Shown: one piece after another, positions 33,174-43,619 of the stretch
Layout of the letters: each line of letters starts with the position of its first letter
Position numbering within the stretch: the stretch's first letter is position 1
From: Symbiodinium natans
Lineage: Eukaryota > Sar > Dinophyceae > Suessiales > Symbiodiniaceae
Direction: 5' to 3'
Assembly: GCA_905221605.1 (NCBI GenBank)
Contig: CAJNDS010002105.1
Location: 310,001-374,000 of the forward strand
Length of the DNA: 64,000 bases
Made by a program: the position numbers and the translations under genes
The notes under the pieces: generated by a model
What the model was told of the DNA's origin: nothing
The model's input: the letters and a program-made list of their open reading frames with translations, nothing else
The model's database searches: none

Positions 33174-33261
33174 GGCTGGACCCTGGGACTTGGGACCCAG
33201 GCACCCAAGAAAGCTCGCTACGGCTACGAGAAATAAAATCCTCATCTTGGGCCAGAATCTT

Positions 33262-33770
<509 letters not shown>

Positions 33771-34056
33771 TTTAAGGAACTTGTCAATATCATGGCTGGT
33801 CATGGGCCACTTCGAAGAGTTCCTGCTTGTCTTTTGGTTTTGCTTGCATGGCATATGTTACAGCACTGCACCACGGAGCGGGTCACAGAGGAGCCGGTTG
33901 AGGGTGGGACTTTTGCCTTTGTAGGCCCCTTTGCCGCCTCTCCTGGTGTCAGTCTAGGTCGTCCGTCTTGTTTGCAGAGGAGTTTTTGAGTGAATCGGCG
34001 GTATGGGAAAGACAGCCTGGCTGCATAGGCAACGAAGCCAAACCTCAGCACAGGCG

Positions 34057-34143
34057 AGACAGAGCGAGAGTGAGAGCGAAGGGAGGGAGAGAGAGCGAGA
34101 GAGATAGCAAAAAAGCAAAGGATACAGAGAGAGAGAGAGGGCG
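34057..34143. repeat. GA-rich purine tract
   Basis: Imperfect (GAGC/GAGA)n purine-rich stretch ending in (GA)n, just left of the stop codon of the exon group at 34.18 kb. Confidence 0.75.
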
Positions 34144-34176
34144 AGCAAACATGTCCCTCCGAACAGCCCGCATCGA

Positions 34177-34800
34177 CTAGGCTGCAAGCACCTTCGCTAT
34201 GTCTTCTATCACATCTTTTGCCTCACTAGTGGCCTGCCACCAGGCATGTGGCACATGTACACTCTTGACATTCGACCGACCTTGTCCGACAGTTCCAATC
34301 GGAGGTCGGTGCAGCAGTACTTCTTCGCCATGAGCCGGCAGGCCTTCAACAGCTTTTGCATCTTCATTGGCTGAGCACAGGCACCGGCAGTCATCACCTG
34401 CAGGTCTGCAAGCAGCTCGCCCAAAAGCTGGGTTCGGAAGACCGTCTCTGCCTCAGAGCTGCAGCAAAAACAAGGGGCAGACGACCAACATATGCGACCT
34501 TATCCCTTGCACAGAAAGCTCACACCCTGAGACGACCTGAGGCACTCACTAAGTTTTCGGTGGTCAAGTCACCCTGTCCGATCCGAGCTGAAAGAAACAT
34601 ACAGATAAGTGACGATGCCGGCCTCCAAATATAGCCCTCGCGCCCTTGCCAGTGCCGCGACACCTGGTGACAGCCCCACTTGCCTGAAGCAGACCAAGAC
34701 TAGGCTACACCTGAGGCAAGGGCTTGCCACGTCGGTGACTTCTGGGAGGCTTTCGCCAGTGAGCGTCGCAATCTCCGTTCGGAGCGCATCTGAAAATCCA
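34177..34800 (-). CDS. Three exons, C-terminal part of an unknown protein
   Basis: Minus-strand exons: DALRTEIATLTGESLPEVTD (about 34795-34710), LGELLADLQVMTAGACAQPM continuing KMQKLLKACRLMAKKYCCTD and LRLELSDKVGR (about 34425-34280), and WWQATSEAKDVIEDIAKVLA ending in a TAG stop at 34177-34179. The sequence is helical and convincing as protein. The family is not recognised. This is the first host-type gene to the right of the retroelement and has the same orientation. Confidence 0.55.
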
Positions 34801-35039
34801 CAAGGGGAATGCACAAAGGGCCTCTAGTGCTGCAGTAGCCAAAACAGTCCCACCCGGGGCAGCACATGAACAGAATAGGATCCCTAAAGAACCTCTTTCT
34901 CTGCTTTCATCTTTTTGCGACTCAAAGCTCCAAAGACAGGAGCCGGCAGTGCTGCTGCGCGCCGTAGACATCACGATCACCGGCGCTGCCGGCCAGCACC
35001 TGCAACCAGAAGGAACAAGAAGGAACAAAAAGGCAAATG

Positions 35040-36040
35040 GGAGGCACTCAGAGAGTTCAAGACAAAATCAACCTGTCGGCCTGTCGGGCGCAAGTGATCT
35101 TGATGGCCCAGCATGAGTCCTGGGGAGACAAACCCAACGCCAGCCACTGCATTAAGTACGTTCTTGCGACGTGCACAACGTGCACTACGAGAGGTTCTGG
35201 GATCTTGGCATCGCAAAAGACGCCCAGAACATTCCGCAACGGAACCACTGAAGCATCCAGTGAAGGACTGCTTTTGGCCATCATGTAAGACTTCCTTGGG
35301 TGCAATTCTCGGCCAAAAAAATCACCGGGCAAGTGTCACATTTCAACATGCCGCACATGATGCAGGTAGCGCTGCGGGCAGGTCTCTCATCAGCAAACAT
35401 GATGTCGTAGGTAATTTCCTCGCGACAAGAAGGTGCTATGATTTCTCTGTCCACTCTAAGAATAACGCCCTGGTGCGCACGTCCGCTGTCACTTTGGGCA
35501 CTGAAGTCAACGTCTGCAGGCGTGCCGTTTTAGAAAAGTAATGTCTGTGGAAGGTCCAACAGCCAAGTGACATTCACACCAGCATTCTTGGAGCGTACCA
35601 CCTTCGCCAGGTCTCCGAGTTTGTGACTGCTAGCCGCACCTCCGGTTGTGGAAAGATGTGGGTGGTGAGCTAATGATTACACTCTCTAAGCGATGCACGC
35701 CACCCCGCAGGCTTCACGGACGACTCCCAGTCACTGTAGGCCTGCCACTCTAGCAGCAAAGGGCTAGCAAGGGGAAGTACGTGGACTCAGCGCAAGATCT
35801 CAAGAGCAGGAAGAGTGCATAAGAGTGCTCAGTGCGCCCAAGTCCAAACAAGCCTCTTCCGACGAAACAATGGGAGCGTCATCCCAAGGTAGGAGTGTGG
35901 CCTCCACGTCCTGTCGAGCACGGCTTTGGAACATATTCTGTAACATATTTGTTCACGGCTCATGGCACCACAAATCCTGCACTGAGCCATCGCTGTGCCG
36001 TACTTGGATTGGGAAGAAGTCGCGCCTTGGCGCGCATGGC
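35040..36040. other. Mostly unresolved; one possible minus-strand exon
   Basis: A minus-strand stretch DASVVPLRNVLGVFCDAKIP, then EPLVVHVVHVARTYLM (about 35255-35150), looks protein-like. Nothing else in this kilobase is supportable. Plus-strand frames are short. Confidence 0.25.
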
Positions 36041-36199
36041 ATCATGGCATTGCCGCTTCTATGTTATTCGAATGTGCTGCAGAGTGGCAACAGCACGTCA
36101 TCCAACTCGAGGAGATGGTGAATTGTGTAATCCTCAGAGCGGCTAACAAGTGAAGTCTTGCACACCCAAAAAAGCCGAAGCATGACAAACCCAAAGCTT

Positions 36200-37668
36200 G
36201 GCACCGTGCTGCTGCGACGCTTCCGTGGCACTGCCAGGTCTGAATCGCCCGTGCGTCCACTTGCAGCCCGGCACTCGCCGCTTCTGCGGTGCTTGCGACC
36301 ACCTCGCGGCACTTCAGGAAGCCCAGGCCATCCAAACCTGCAGCGACGAAGCGAACGGTCAGGTCCTCATGGGAGGAGAGGCTCCTGACATACTCCTCCA
36401 CTTCTTTCAGAATCTGCGGCCACCGTGATATAAAGCTCGGGTCTCTAGTGCCGCAGAGAGTTAGAACTCCCTCGTCGCCAAACTGAAGGTCGGAAGGCGA
36501 GAATGGAAATGCAAGGTTCCCAGCTGTAGCTTTCCGGCCATCAAAGCCCCAGTGCAGCAACGTGGCACGAAGGAGAGCTAAATGGGATCTATTCCGCTCT
36601 AAACCGCCTCCAGTGACTGTGATCACAATGCCGAGCTCCTGCTCGCCAGAGTTCAGCACTGAATCCTCCACACCGTTGCGGCCGAACACTATCACCCCGT
36701 TGCCTGCTTCCACGTCAGGAAGGTCGGGCGTGTCAGGAAGGAGGTCAATGGCCACTGCCCGAAAGCCACGCACCTTGGCACCTTCAGCGAAAGTAGGCAG
36801 GGACGCTACAGAAGCTTCATGCACTTACACTATCTCACCGAATACATTTCACATGCAAACAGTCGCAACAGTCACAAAACCTGAGGACCCAAACTCGCAA
36901 AGAGCTTCATATCGGGCCTTCAAGCTTGACCGTGGGCGGAATCCTTGTCAGTCTCGTGCCCTTGACTTCCACAACTCGACCATGCTGTTTGAATACTGCT
37001 TGCTTGGTGTTCAGCACGCCGCCCGGTAGACCAAAGACGTGAGGGTGGCTCTTTTCGTAGAGTGTGTGCGCAGCCACGCTCAGGGTCGTGGCTTGCCTCT
37101 GAGGGTTCGGTGCCCAGAACCGGGCAGCGCCTTGTTTGTCCAATTCCGCAATGAGACAGTCGCTCCCGCTTCCAGGCACCTGCAACTGTTGAAATTACTG
37201 AAGTCACTGAAATTCACTGAAATTCACTGAAAGTGGCACTGAAACAACAAGCGCTAAGGCGACACTCCTCTGCTCCGCTCACACAAGTTGCTGGCCAGGT
37301 TCTGTCGCAATTGCGCCACACTCCAGGACTTTGGCTGCGTGCAGCGCAGCTGATGCTGGAAACCCACACCGCACGGGTTCAGCAGCGAATACAGCAGGGT
37401 CATAAGCTCGTCCACATAGCCTTGGCTAGCAACCTGGCATCGTGCAGCTCTGACTTACGCTGTCTTGTTTAACCAGGTTGCACTATGTCGGCGTGCCCCA
37501 ATGCCGACATGATGGGTTCCAGGCCCATCTGAGGCAGGAGATCAGGTGCTAGTTCTATGCAGTGGCACGTACGCGCGTGCGCTCCGCTCACAACGAGTTT
37601 TTGTTTGGAGTCTGTCCACCCGAGATGGCGCTTGTGAGGCTCGGGGATGCTGCTGAGGCCCTTTGTGC
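36200..37668 (-). CDS. AtuA / DUF1446 (acyclic terpene utilisation) family protein, four exons, N-terminus missing
   Basis: Exons in order: 37668-37482 (ending APDLLPQMGLEPIMSALGHA), 37420-37303 (LCGRAYDPAVFAAEPVRCGF, KVLECGAIAT), 37179-36918 (VPGSGSDCLIAELDKQ, TTLSVAAHTLYEKSHPHVFG, PPTVKLEG) and 36781 to about 36200 (AKVRGFRAVAIDLL, FGRNGV, GRKATAGNLAFPFSPSD, GTRDPSFI). Phases match at all three junctions. Introns are 37481-37421 (GC-AG), 37302-37180 (GA-AG) and 36917-36782 (GC-AG). CGRAYDP, ECGA, VAAHTLYE, VKLEG, yGRNGV and NLAFPFSPSD are the family's landmark motifs. Bacterial AtuA takes part in acyclic terpene degradation, and the eukaryotic role is unclear. The G-RDP segment lies after, not before, GRNGV. 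5' exons and the true 3' end were not found. Confidence 0.82.
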
Positions 37669-37669
37669 C

Positions 37670-39100
37670 TGAATAACAAGACATGAAACAACTAACAACA
37701 ACAAAGAATTTTGAGAGATTCATCACCCTCCCCTTTTTCAAGAACCCCTTTTCCGCCTCCCATCTCTTCTCCCTCTTTTTTCAATGTGTGCAGGCACACT
37801 CAATGCGGTGCTTCCCCCAGCCTGGGCCACAATCACTGAGCCTCCCAAACATCCCAGGGAACTTCGCAGTGTACCACATGTGTACAACTTCTGACTCTGA
37901 CTCGCATACAGATGGGCAGAGTTAGATAAGCTAGATATGCTTCGTCCACTTCCGCACTGAGGCCTCTCAAATCTTCGGTGCTGATGGGGTTCATCGGGCC
38001 GAGGGATGTCATTGTCCGCCCCGCCAATTTCGAAGGGCAAATCTCGCTTCGAACCTCAATTGGGACTCGGTCGGCGCAATTTTCCTCCACCACTGCACAA
38101 CATAACACAACACATCACTTGGCGCAAAAAGTCGCCCCCCAAATTTCAACAATTGGGGCACCTGCCGTCGCTATGGGTTGCACCATGCCCAACCTCGAGC
38201 GCACCACGCTACAGCCCAATGTCACATGGAGCAAGAACCCTCAGTGCAACACAAGGCATTTGGAGTTTGGAGTATCGGATGCTACCGTGTTTATCGACAT
38301 TTTGCACGGAGAACGTGTCCATGTTCAACCTGCCAACCTACTGTCATGCTAGGAGGTGCTGGGCTCGGGGAAAAGAGGCCCCTGCTCGGACATGATCGCT
38401 CGAACTTCACGGGCAAGCAGCTCAACCTTGGACAAGAGAATCGCATCTAAACTTTACACCTTTCTCATTCAAAGACGTTGATTCCGTTGCCTGGTTGTCG
38501 GTGCCACATCCGCCAGCTGAGCCCACAATCAATTTGCAAGGCTGGCCCATAGCTGCCTAGCAACGTGCTCATCCAGTCTATCCCCAACAGCCCGGGCAAG
38601 ATGCTCCGACGGTTTCCCACGCCTGCTGAATCACACCCTTCAGCATCAGGCGAAGGTCTCCTTATTCACACAGCTTCGCCCACGCCTGCCCACAAGTCTC
38701 TAGATACTGCAGCGCAGCACTTATTCGAGCAGGTGTCGCAGAACATGGTTCAGCGCCGTAAACGATGTGCGGGTGGCCAAGTAGTAAGGTCCTGGATCCT
38801 CGGTTCTTGCAGGCCACAAGTTCTCAAAAAGGAGGGAATTAGCAGCAGAGCGGGTTTGAGACATGATGGATGACTGCTTCATTCCGGGCCACAATGGAGC
38901 CAGCATCCACTGCTATGAGGTTGAATGCATGGTCACCTTGTAGCACTCGCATTTTCACTCCAGATGCACTTCTCTGCTCAGAAGTCCAAAGTCATCAGAA
39001 GCTTGAGACTTACGGCTTGCAAGAGGAAATATGACGGGAAGGTCGATGTACGTTGGTCATGTAAGGCAATCCGCCGAGGCCTCGGGCCGAAGGTGTAGTG
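37670..39100. other. No gene resolved
   Basis: Missing 5' exons of the AtuA-family gene would be expected here. A minus-strand stretch TSLGPMNPISTEDLRGLSAE (about 38020-37930) is weakly protein-like but matches no AtuA motif. Nothing else can be supported. Confidence 0.3.
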
Positions 39101-39126
39101 AGAACAGGCACCCCATTCCACACGCC

Positions 39127-39212
39127 CCCTCCCCCCCCCCCTCCCCCCTCCCCCCCCCCTGCCCCCCCTGCCCCCCCCTCCCCCCCCCCCTCCCCCCCCC
39201 CCCCGCCTCCCT
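39127..39212. repeat. Poly(C)/C-T-rich tract
   Basis: About 85 bp of C runs with scattered T and G on the plus strand (G runs on the minus strand). Confidence 0.9.
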
Positions 39213-39239
39213 TTGCTTGGGGCTGCGGCTCAACTTTAC

Positions 39240-39352
39240 GAATCCCTAAACCCCAAACCGTGAACCTTGAGCCCTAAACCCTCAACCCTAAACTAGCCCT
39301 CAACCCTAAACCCTAAACCAGAAACCCGGAACCCTAAACCCTAAACCCAACC
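39240..39352. repeat. Short interstitial telomere-like array (CCCTAAA)n
   Basis: Degenerate CCCTAAAC units, several exact, on the plus strand directly after the C-rich tract. It is a smaller relative of the array at 62.3-63.6 kb. Confidence 0.85.
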
Positions 39353-40149
39353 CTTATGGGGTCCAGCGACTTGGGCGCTAGGGAATCACCATGCTCACGC
39401 GGATATGCGCTGGGGCGGGCCGAGGCGGGTCGTGCAGCGTTAAGATTATGTAATTGCGTTATTCTGGTTTGAACCCTGGATTGCTCTTGATCCTGGTTTG
39501 TCGAAAACCTTGTTTTTGTCAAAGATGCGTTGCTGAGCGTTTTTGAGGTTTATGAGCCCGCATAAACCCAAGAGAAGGTGCATCAACTTACTCTGTTGGT
39601 TGACGTGTAACAGGTTGTGGCAAAGCAGTAACACACCAAAAGCAGAAACGAAGGACACTGCAAACCATGCGGATGAGAATATGTCTGTGGATGTAGAGTT
39701 GAACTCTACATCTACATACAACAAAAAGATCATCCCTACACTAGACTCGAGACCATACACCCTGAACTCTGGCCCCCACTCCACGCAAGAAGTAACTTGA
39801 AGCCGTTCTGCAAGTGGGTTCTTCTACTTTTTTTGTCTTTCGCTCAGTTTCACTCTCAGTTCTTGGTCACACTTCAGAAGACAGGGAACGAGAAGGTTCC
39901 AATCGCATATATGGGTGGGGAGGGAACGGGGGGCTGCCTCCTGCCCCAACGCGCAAATTAAGCTTAAGCAGAGAGGAGGACTTCCAAACGCATTGCGTTT
40001 GCAAATGGGATGGGATGGGAGGACACCTTGCAGCGCCCCCAATTCTTTTCCCAATTCTTCTTAATCGTCGGCCTAAGCCCTCCGTTTCGGTGCTCCAAGA
40101 AGCCCCCCTAGATTCGCCTCCTGCTTCTCGGTCTCCAAATTTTTTGGGC

Positions 40150-40330
40150 ACCCCACAAAAGCCTCCCTAAGGCCCTTCTAACCTGCCCCTAAATTCCTTA
40201 CCCTTTAGGGCCCTAAAGCCCTTAAGCCCTTGAGCCCTTGAAGGCCTTAAGCCCTCTTTGAAGACCCTCTTTGAGGACCCCAAGGTCAAGTATTAAGTCC
40301 CCCTTCACTCCTCTCAAGCCCTTCGCCTTC
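40150..40330. repeat. Degenerate AGCCCTTAAGCC-type repeat
   Basis: Repeated CCCTAAGGCCC, GCCCTTAAGCC and GACCCTCTTTGA variants. It is low complexity and non-coding. Confidence 0.6.
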
Positions 40331-40559
40331 ACCTTTAATTAACCCCCCTGAACTGAAACCAGTTTTGCCCCAAAAGTGTCCGAAGAGACACATCATGTGC
40401 TACAGGTCAAACACACAGGTCAAATCAGGTGAGTTTGGCCTCTCTGAATTTCACCCTACCTTTCAGAATGGAGTCAGCGCAACGTGTGGTCAACAAACCA
40501 AAACTCAAACCTGCGCAATGAGGAGATGTAGCAATAAGTCCTGAGCTCCTCACGGACTG

Positions 40560-41010
40560 CCGCATCGAATGATGCCTGTGCTGCAAGCGGTTGTGGCTGA
40601 CGGCGGATCGGTGTTTTGCTGCCAGCCTAGCCGACTCGCGCCGAGCGGCTTCAGGAAATCCGTATCCCAGGATTGCCGTTGGTGCCAGGATTCGAAATTT
40701 GCTCGTGCTGTCCGTGTAGCCACGAATGCTAAGACGTGCGGCAAGCTTCCGGGCCTCGGGACGATCAAGGATCCAGGAACGAGAACAGCATCAAGGAGAA
40801 GAGCTTTCCTTCTTCAGTATGACCGGGCCGAAGCAAGCAGGGCTGTTCTCGTTCAACAACCCTGTGACTGTCAACTCATTCTTTCGACTCGTGGAGAAGC
40901 GCGTTCTCTCAGTTCCGGGGAGCATCTGAATTTCGCAGCCAAGCCACGTTTGGTCGATTGGCTCGGAAAAGTCCATACAGCATTGGCAAGGAACCCACAG
41001 GTCTGTGCAT
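40560..41010. other. Coding on one strand possible, strand undecided
   Basis: Minus strand: FSEPIDQTWLGCEIQMLPGT, then TVTGLLNENSPACFGPVILK. Plus strand: SMTGPKQAGLFSFNNPVTVN, then SFFRLVEKRVLSVPGSI and a stop. Both look protein-like and overlap, so at most one is real. The neighbourhood's minus-strand bias favours the first. Confidence 0.3.
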
Positions 41011-41289
41011 CGCTGTAAATCTTACCCTATAATTTGGGACGTCTTAGTGCTGGCCGCTGCCAAGCAAGCTCGTGCTGTGCTTGTGTTCACAGGTGTCCAT
41101 CGCGGGGATATTTCGAATATTCCGAACTGCAGAACCAAAAACTTCAGATCAGGACCGTGACTCGAGACTCCCACCATCAGCAAGCTACTCCCGCCTGTGA
41201 GATCAAAGAAGGTAGTGTCGTTACCTTCAGAAAGACCAGAAAGATTCTCTCATGCACATCGACATGTTCGCTGGAATACATCCAGGCAG

Positions 41290-41700
41290 CCGACAAAGCA
41301 TGATTGTCTCATGTGGCTGCCATGTCTCGACACTTCTGCCATTGACCTTGGCAGGAGCAGATCCCACAGCCTCCCGAAACTCTCGCTGGACTTGGCTTGG
41401 TCCCGTATGAAGAATCCGACCGTCTTAAAGCAGGCACTGAAGGCATCATAAAGTTCCTGACAGGGAAAACTTTGGGGGCAGCAAAGGATGGGGTAGAGAT
41501 GGAGATTGCACACGAGTCCACGTCCCATCGCCTGCTGCGCGGCTTCGAGCTTCTTGTGCCCCTCGATGGCGAGCACCGCCATGCCTGCAGATTCAGTTAT
41601 CATTCGCTCCAAAACTCCCATGGCCCAAGCCCAGGAGATGCCTGGAGGCCCTGCGCTTGGAGCGACAAGGGAGTGGGCCCCACTTTGAGCTGAAGCTGAG
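41290..41700 (-). CDS. Exon(s), unknown helical protein
   Basis: Minus-strand MGVLERMITESAGMAVLAIE followed by GHKKLEAAQQAMGRG (about 41625-41515), and ELYDAFSACFKTVGFFIRDQ followed by AKSSESFGRLWDLLLPRSM (about 41460-41345, after CAG|G). The family is not recognised. Confidence 0.4.
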
Positions 41701-42429
41701 CAACCGTTGAAAGTGAGACTATACGCAATGCTCAGGTCCCAATTTCCCCGAGTCACATGAATACTCGACCCCGGACGGTGCCTGTCTACTGTGCTTTTGG
41801 CTCCGTCTAGTTAACGATGCCTCGTCCAGCAGCCACATTTCAGCTGCAGAAACAAATGCCCAGATGTTGCTGAGGCCGTGAGCCCAAGCATCCTATGTAC
41901 AATCTGGGAATGCGGCGTGCTATGCACAAGCAGTCTCCTGCGAGAACGAGCCCGCTCGGCTCGTGTTTCGGCTAGTATTTTGGCTAGGTTGCCCGGACGC
42001 ACTGGGAAACAAGCTGAAGCTGTTGAGCAAGCTTGCACGCGCGGCAGCTCCGCTTTTTCGGTCGGTCATGAACTTGACCTGCAAAAAAGCCAAGTTGCCG
42101 AGGGGCAGAGGAGGGATGAGGGAAGAGGGCGAGGCGGCGAGGCGGCGAGGGACGCGGACAACAAAGTAAGAATGATGGACATGATGACTCGCCAAGCAGC
42201 AGGATCATGGCAAACACATGTGTTGTATTGTGCTGTTCCTTGTATTTCCTCTCATGTTTTCGCCAGGAAGTTCATGAAGCCTTGCTTTCACCAATGTCAC
42301 ACTAGTGCTGGCAGTGCCGCCTTGATCATGGCAGAGGACCGGCGCCTGTTCATTGCCCTGAGCGGACTGAAAACTCGGTTCTGAAGCGCTCCACAAAGAG
42401 AAGTATCTGAGGTATCTTCTCACAAGGCA

Positions 42430-42690
42430 CCGTGCAATACTGTGCAGTAGGCCGCAAGCTCTCTGCCGACCTCGGACCGCCGCTTCTTGATGTCGGCAGC
42501 CTGAGATGAAGGAACTCTGCAGAACTCTGCAGTTGGCTCTGCAGTTGGCTCTGCAGTTGGCTCTGCAGTTGGCTCTGCAGTTGGCTCTGCAGCTCCGCAG
42601 TCGCTTGCACTCTGAGTCCCTCGCATCCAATTGAAGGCCCAAGCGCTTTGAGGCTTTCAACAGCGAAAGAACCCTCGCAGTCACGAAGGA
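42430..42690 (-). CDS. Exon(s) with LQSQ tandem repeat
   Basis: Minus-strand FAVESLKALGPSIGCEGLRV leads into ATAELQSQLQSQLQSQ repeats encoded by a 12-bp minisatellite. A following segment after a CAG reads AADIKKRRSEVGRELAAYCT. These may be two exons in different frames. Helical. The family is unknown. Confidence 0.4.
42521..42597. repeat. 12-bp tandem repeat GGCTCTGCAGTT
   Basis: About six perfect copies. The period is a multiple of three, so copy number can change without breaking the minus-strand frame that contains it. Confidence 0.9.
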
Positions 42691-43434
42691 TCCACAATGT
42701 CAAAGAGGAACGGACTCACGAGGCCGCCACGACACTAGCTTTGATCCGTTCGGCAAACCCAGCCCTTCCAGGGAGCCTGACACTCGAGCTCCATAAGCAA
42801 GACTCAAAAAGCCATACGCGGCTCCCAACAAGACCAACCGCTCCCATCCGCTCCCACCTGCGTGGAGTTTGATGGCGGTCAAGGCCTGCCAGCTCTGCAT
42901 TTGGCACCACTGGGCTCTCAAAGACTTGCTTCTTCTTGTGCTGCCCAGCACTTTCTGTTAGCGAGTTCTGAGCCTGGAGCCTACACTGCCTTGAGCCCCA
43001 GCATAACAACCTACAGAGTTTTCGGGCTGTAAGGTCGAAGGGTGAGGGGTGGCCCCGGGCATAACGACCTTAACCCTCTTGTTTAAGGTTTGTGTCGGTG
43101 TAGTTTAGGGCAGGCTTGTCTTTGGGCTGTGTGCGTGCAGTTTCACGGTAGGTTGTCTGTGAGGAAGACCCCAACAAGGACTTGGGACCCCATCATTTGC
43201 AAGCACCTTGCCAAGTGCTTGGTTGGGTTCAAGCTTGGGGCTTGGCTTTGTCATATAGCGGGGGGGAAGGGGGGTTGTGGCTGAGCTGATGCTTGATGCA
43301 AACGTGCCCGGCCAGCCCCCTCCCCCCCGCCCCCCGTGCTTTGCTCGGCTCACAAGTCTTGTTTGTAAAGCGAGGGGATGTGTTCATAAACAGACATATT
43401 TTGGCTGGGTCGGCTGTGAGTGCCGGCCAGAACA

Positions 43435-43615
43435 ACATGGCTTGGCTCTGGCCCTGGCTTTGCCTTTGGCTTTGGCCTTGGCCTTCTCCTTCGGCTTCGG
43501 CTTGGGCTTTGCCTTTCTCCTTCGGCTTCGGCTTGGGCTTTGCCTTTGTCTTTGCCTCGGCCTTGGCCTTGGCCTTGGCCTTGGCCTTGGCCTTGGCCTT
43601 GGCCTTTGCCTTTAC
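43435..43615. repeat. (GGCCTT)n / GGCTTT hexamer array
   Basis: Hexamer repeats of GGCCTT, GGCTTT and GGCTTC. The minus-strand frames give Lys-Ala and Lys-Pro strings and the plus-strand frames give Leu-Ala and Trp-Pro. None is accepted as a gene. Confidence 0.92.
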
Positions 43616-43619
43616 ATTG

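Larger units (their letters stand above)
22017..33261 (-). mobile_element. Six-ORF non-LTR retroelement inserted between (CAA)n arrays
   Basis: All six ORFs run on the minus strand, intact and in order A to F, between two (CAA)n arrays. ORF A carries APE endonuclease and reverse transcriptase, so the unit is a non-LTR (LINE) element. No LTRs were found. The length, about 11.2 kb, is well above typical LINEs (4-7 kb), and six ORFs far exceed the usual one or two. The 5' leader before the chosen ATG is 88 nt and the 3' non-coding region is about 1.1 kb. Small GGAGG/CCTCC hairpins mark gaps and two coding linkers throughout. This shared feature, plus common orientation and intact frames, argues that B-F belong to the element rather than to the host. 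The lack of disabling mutations suggests recent activity. Clade assignment would need a phylogeny. Confidence 0.85.

Noticed and set aside
37233-37472. 79-codon plus-strand frame
   Set aside because: It is the shadow of the AtuA-family exon 37420-37303 on the minus strand.
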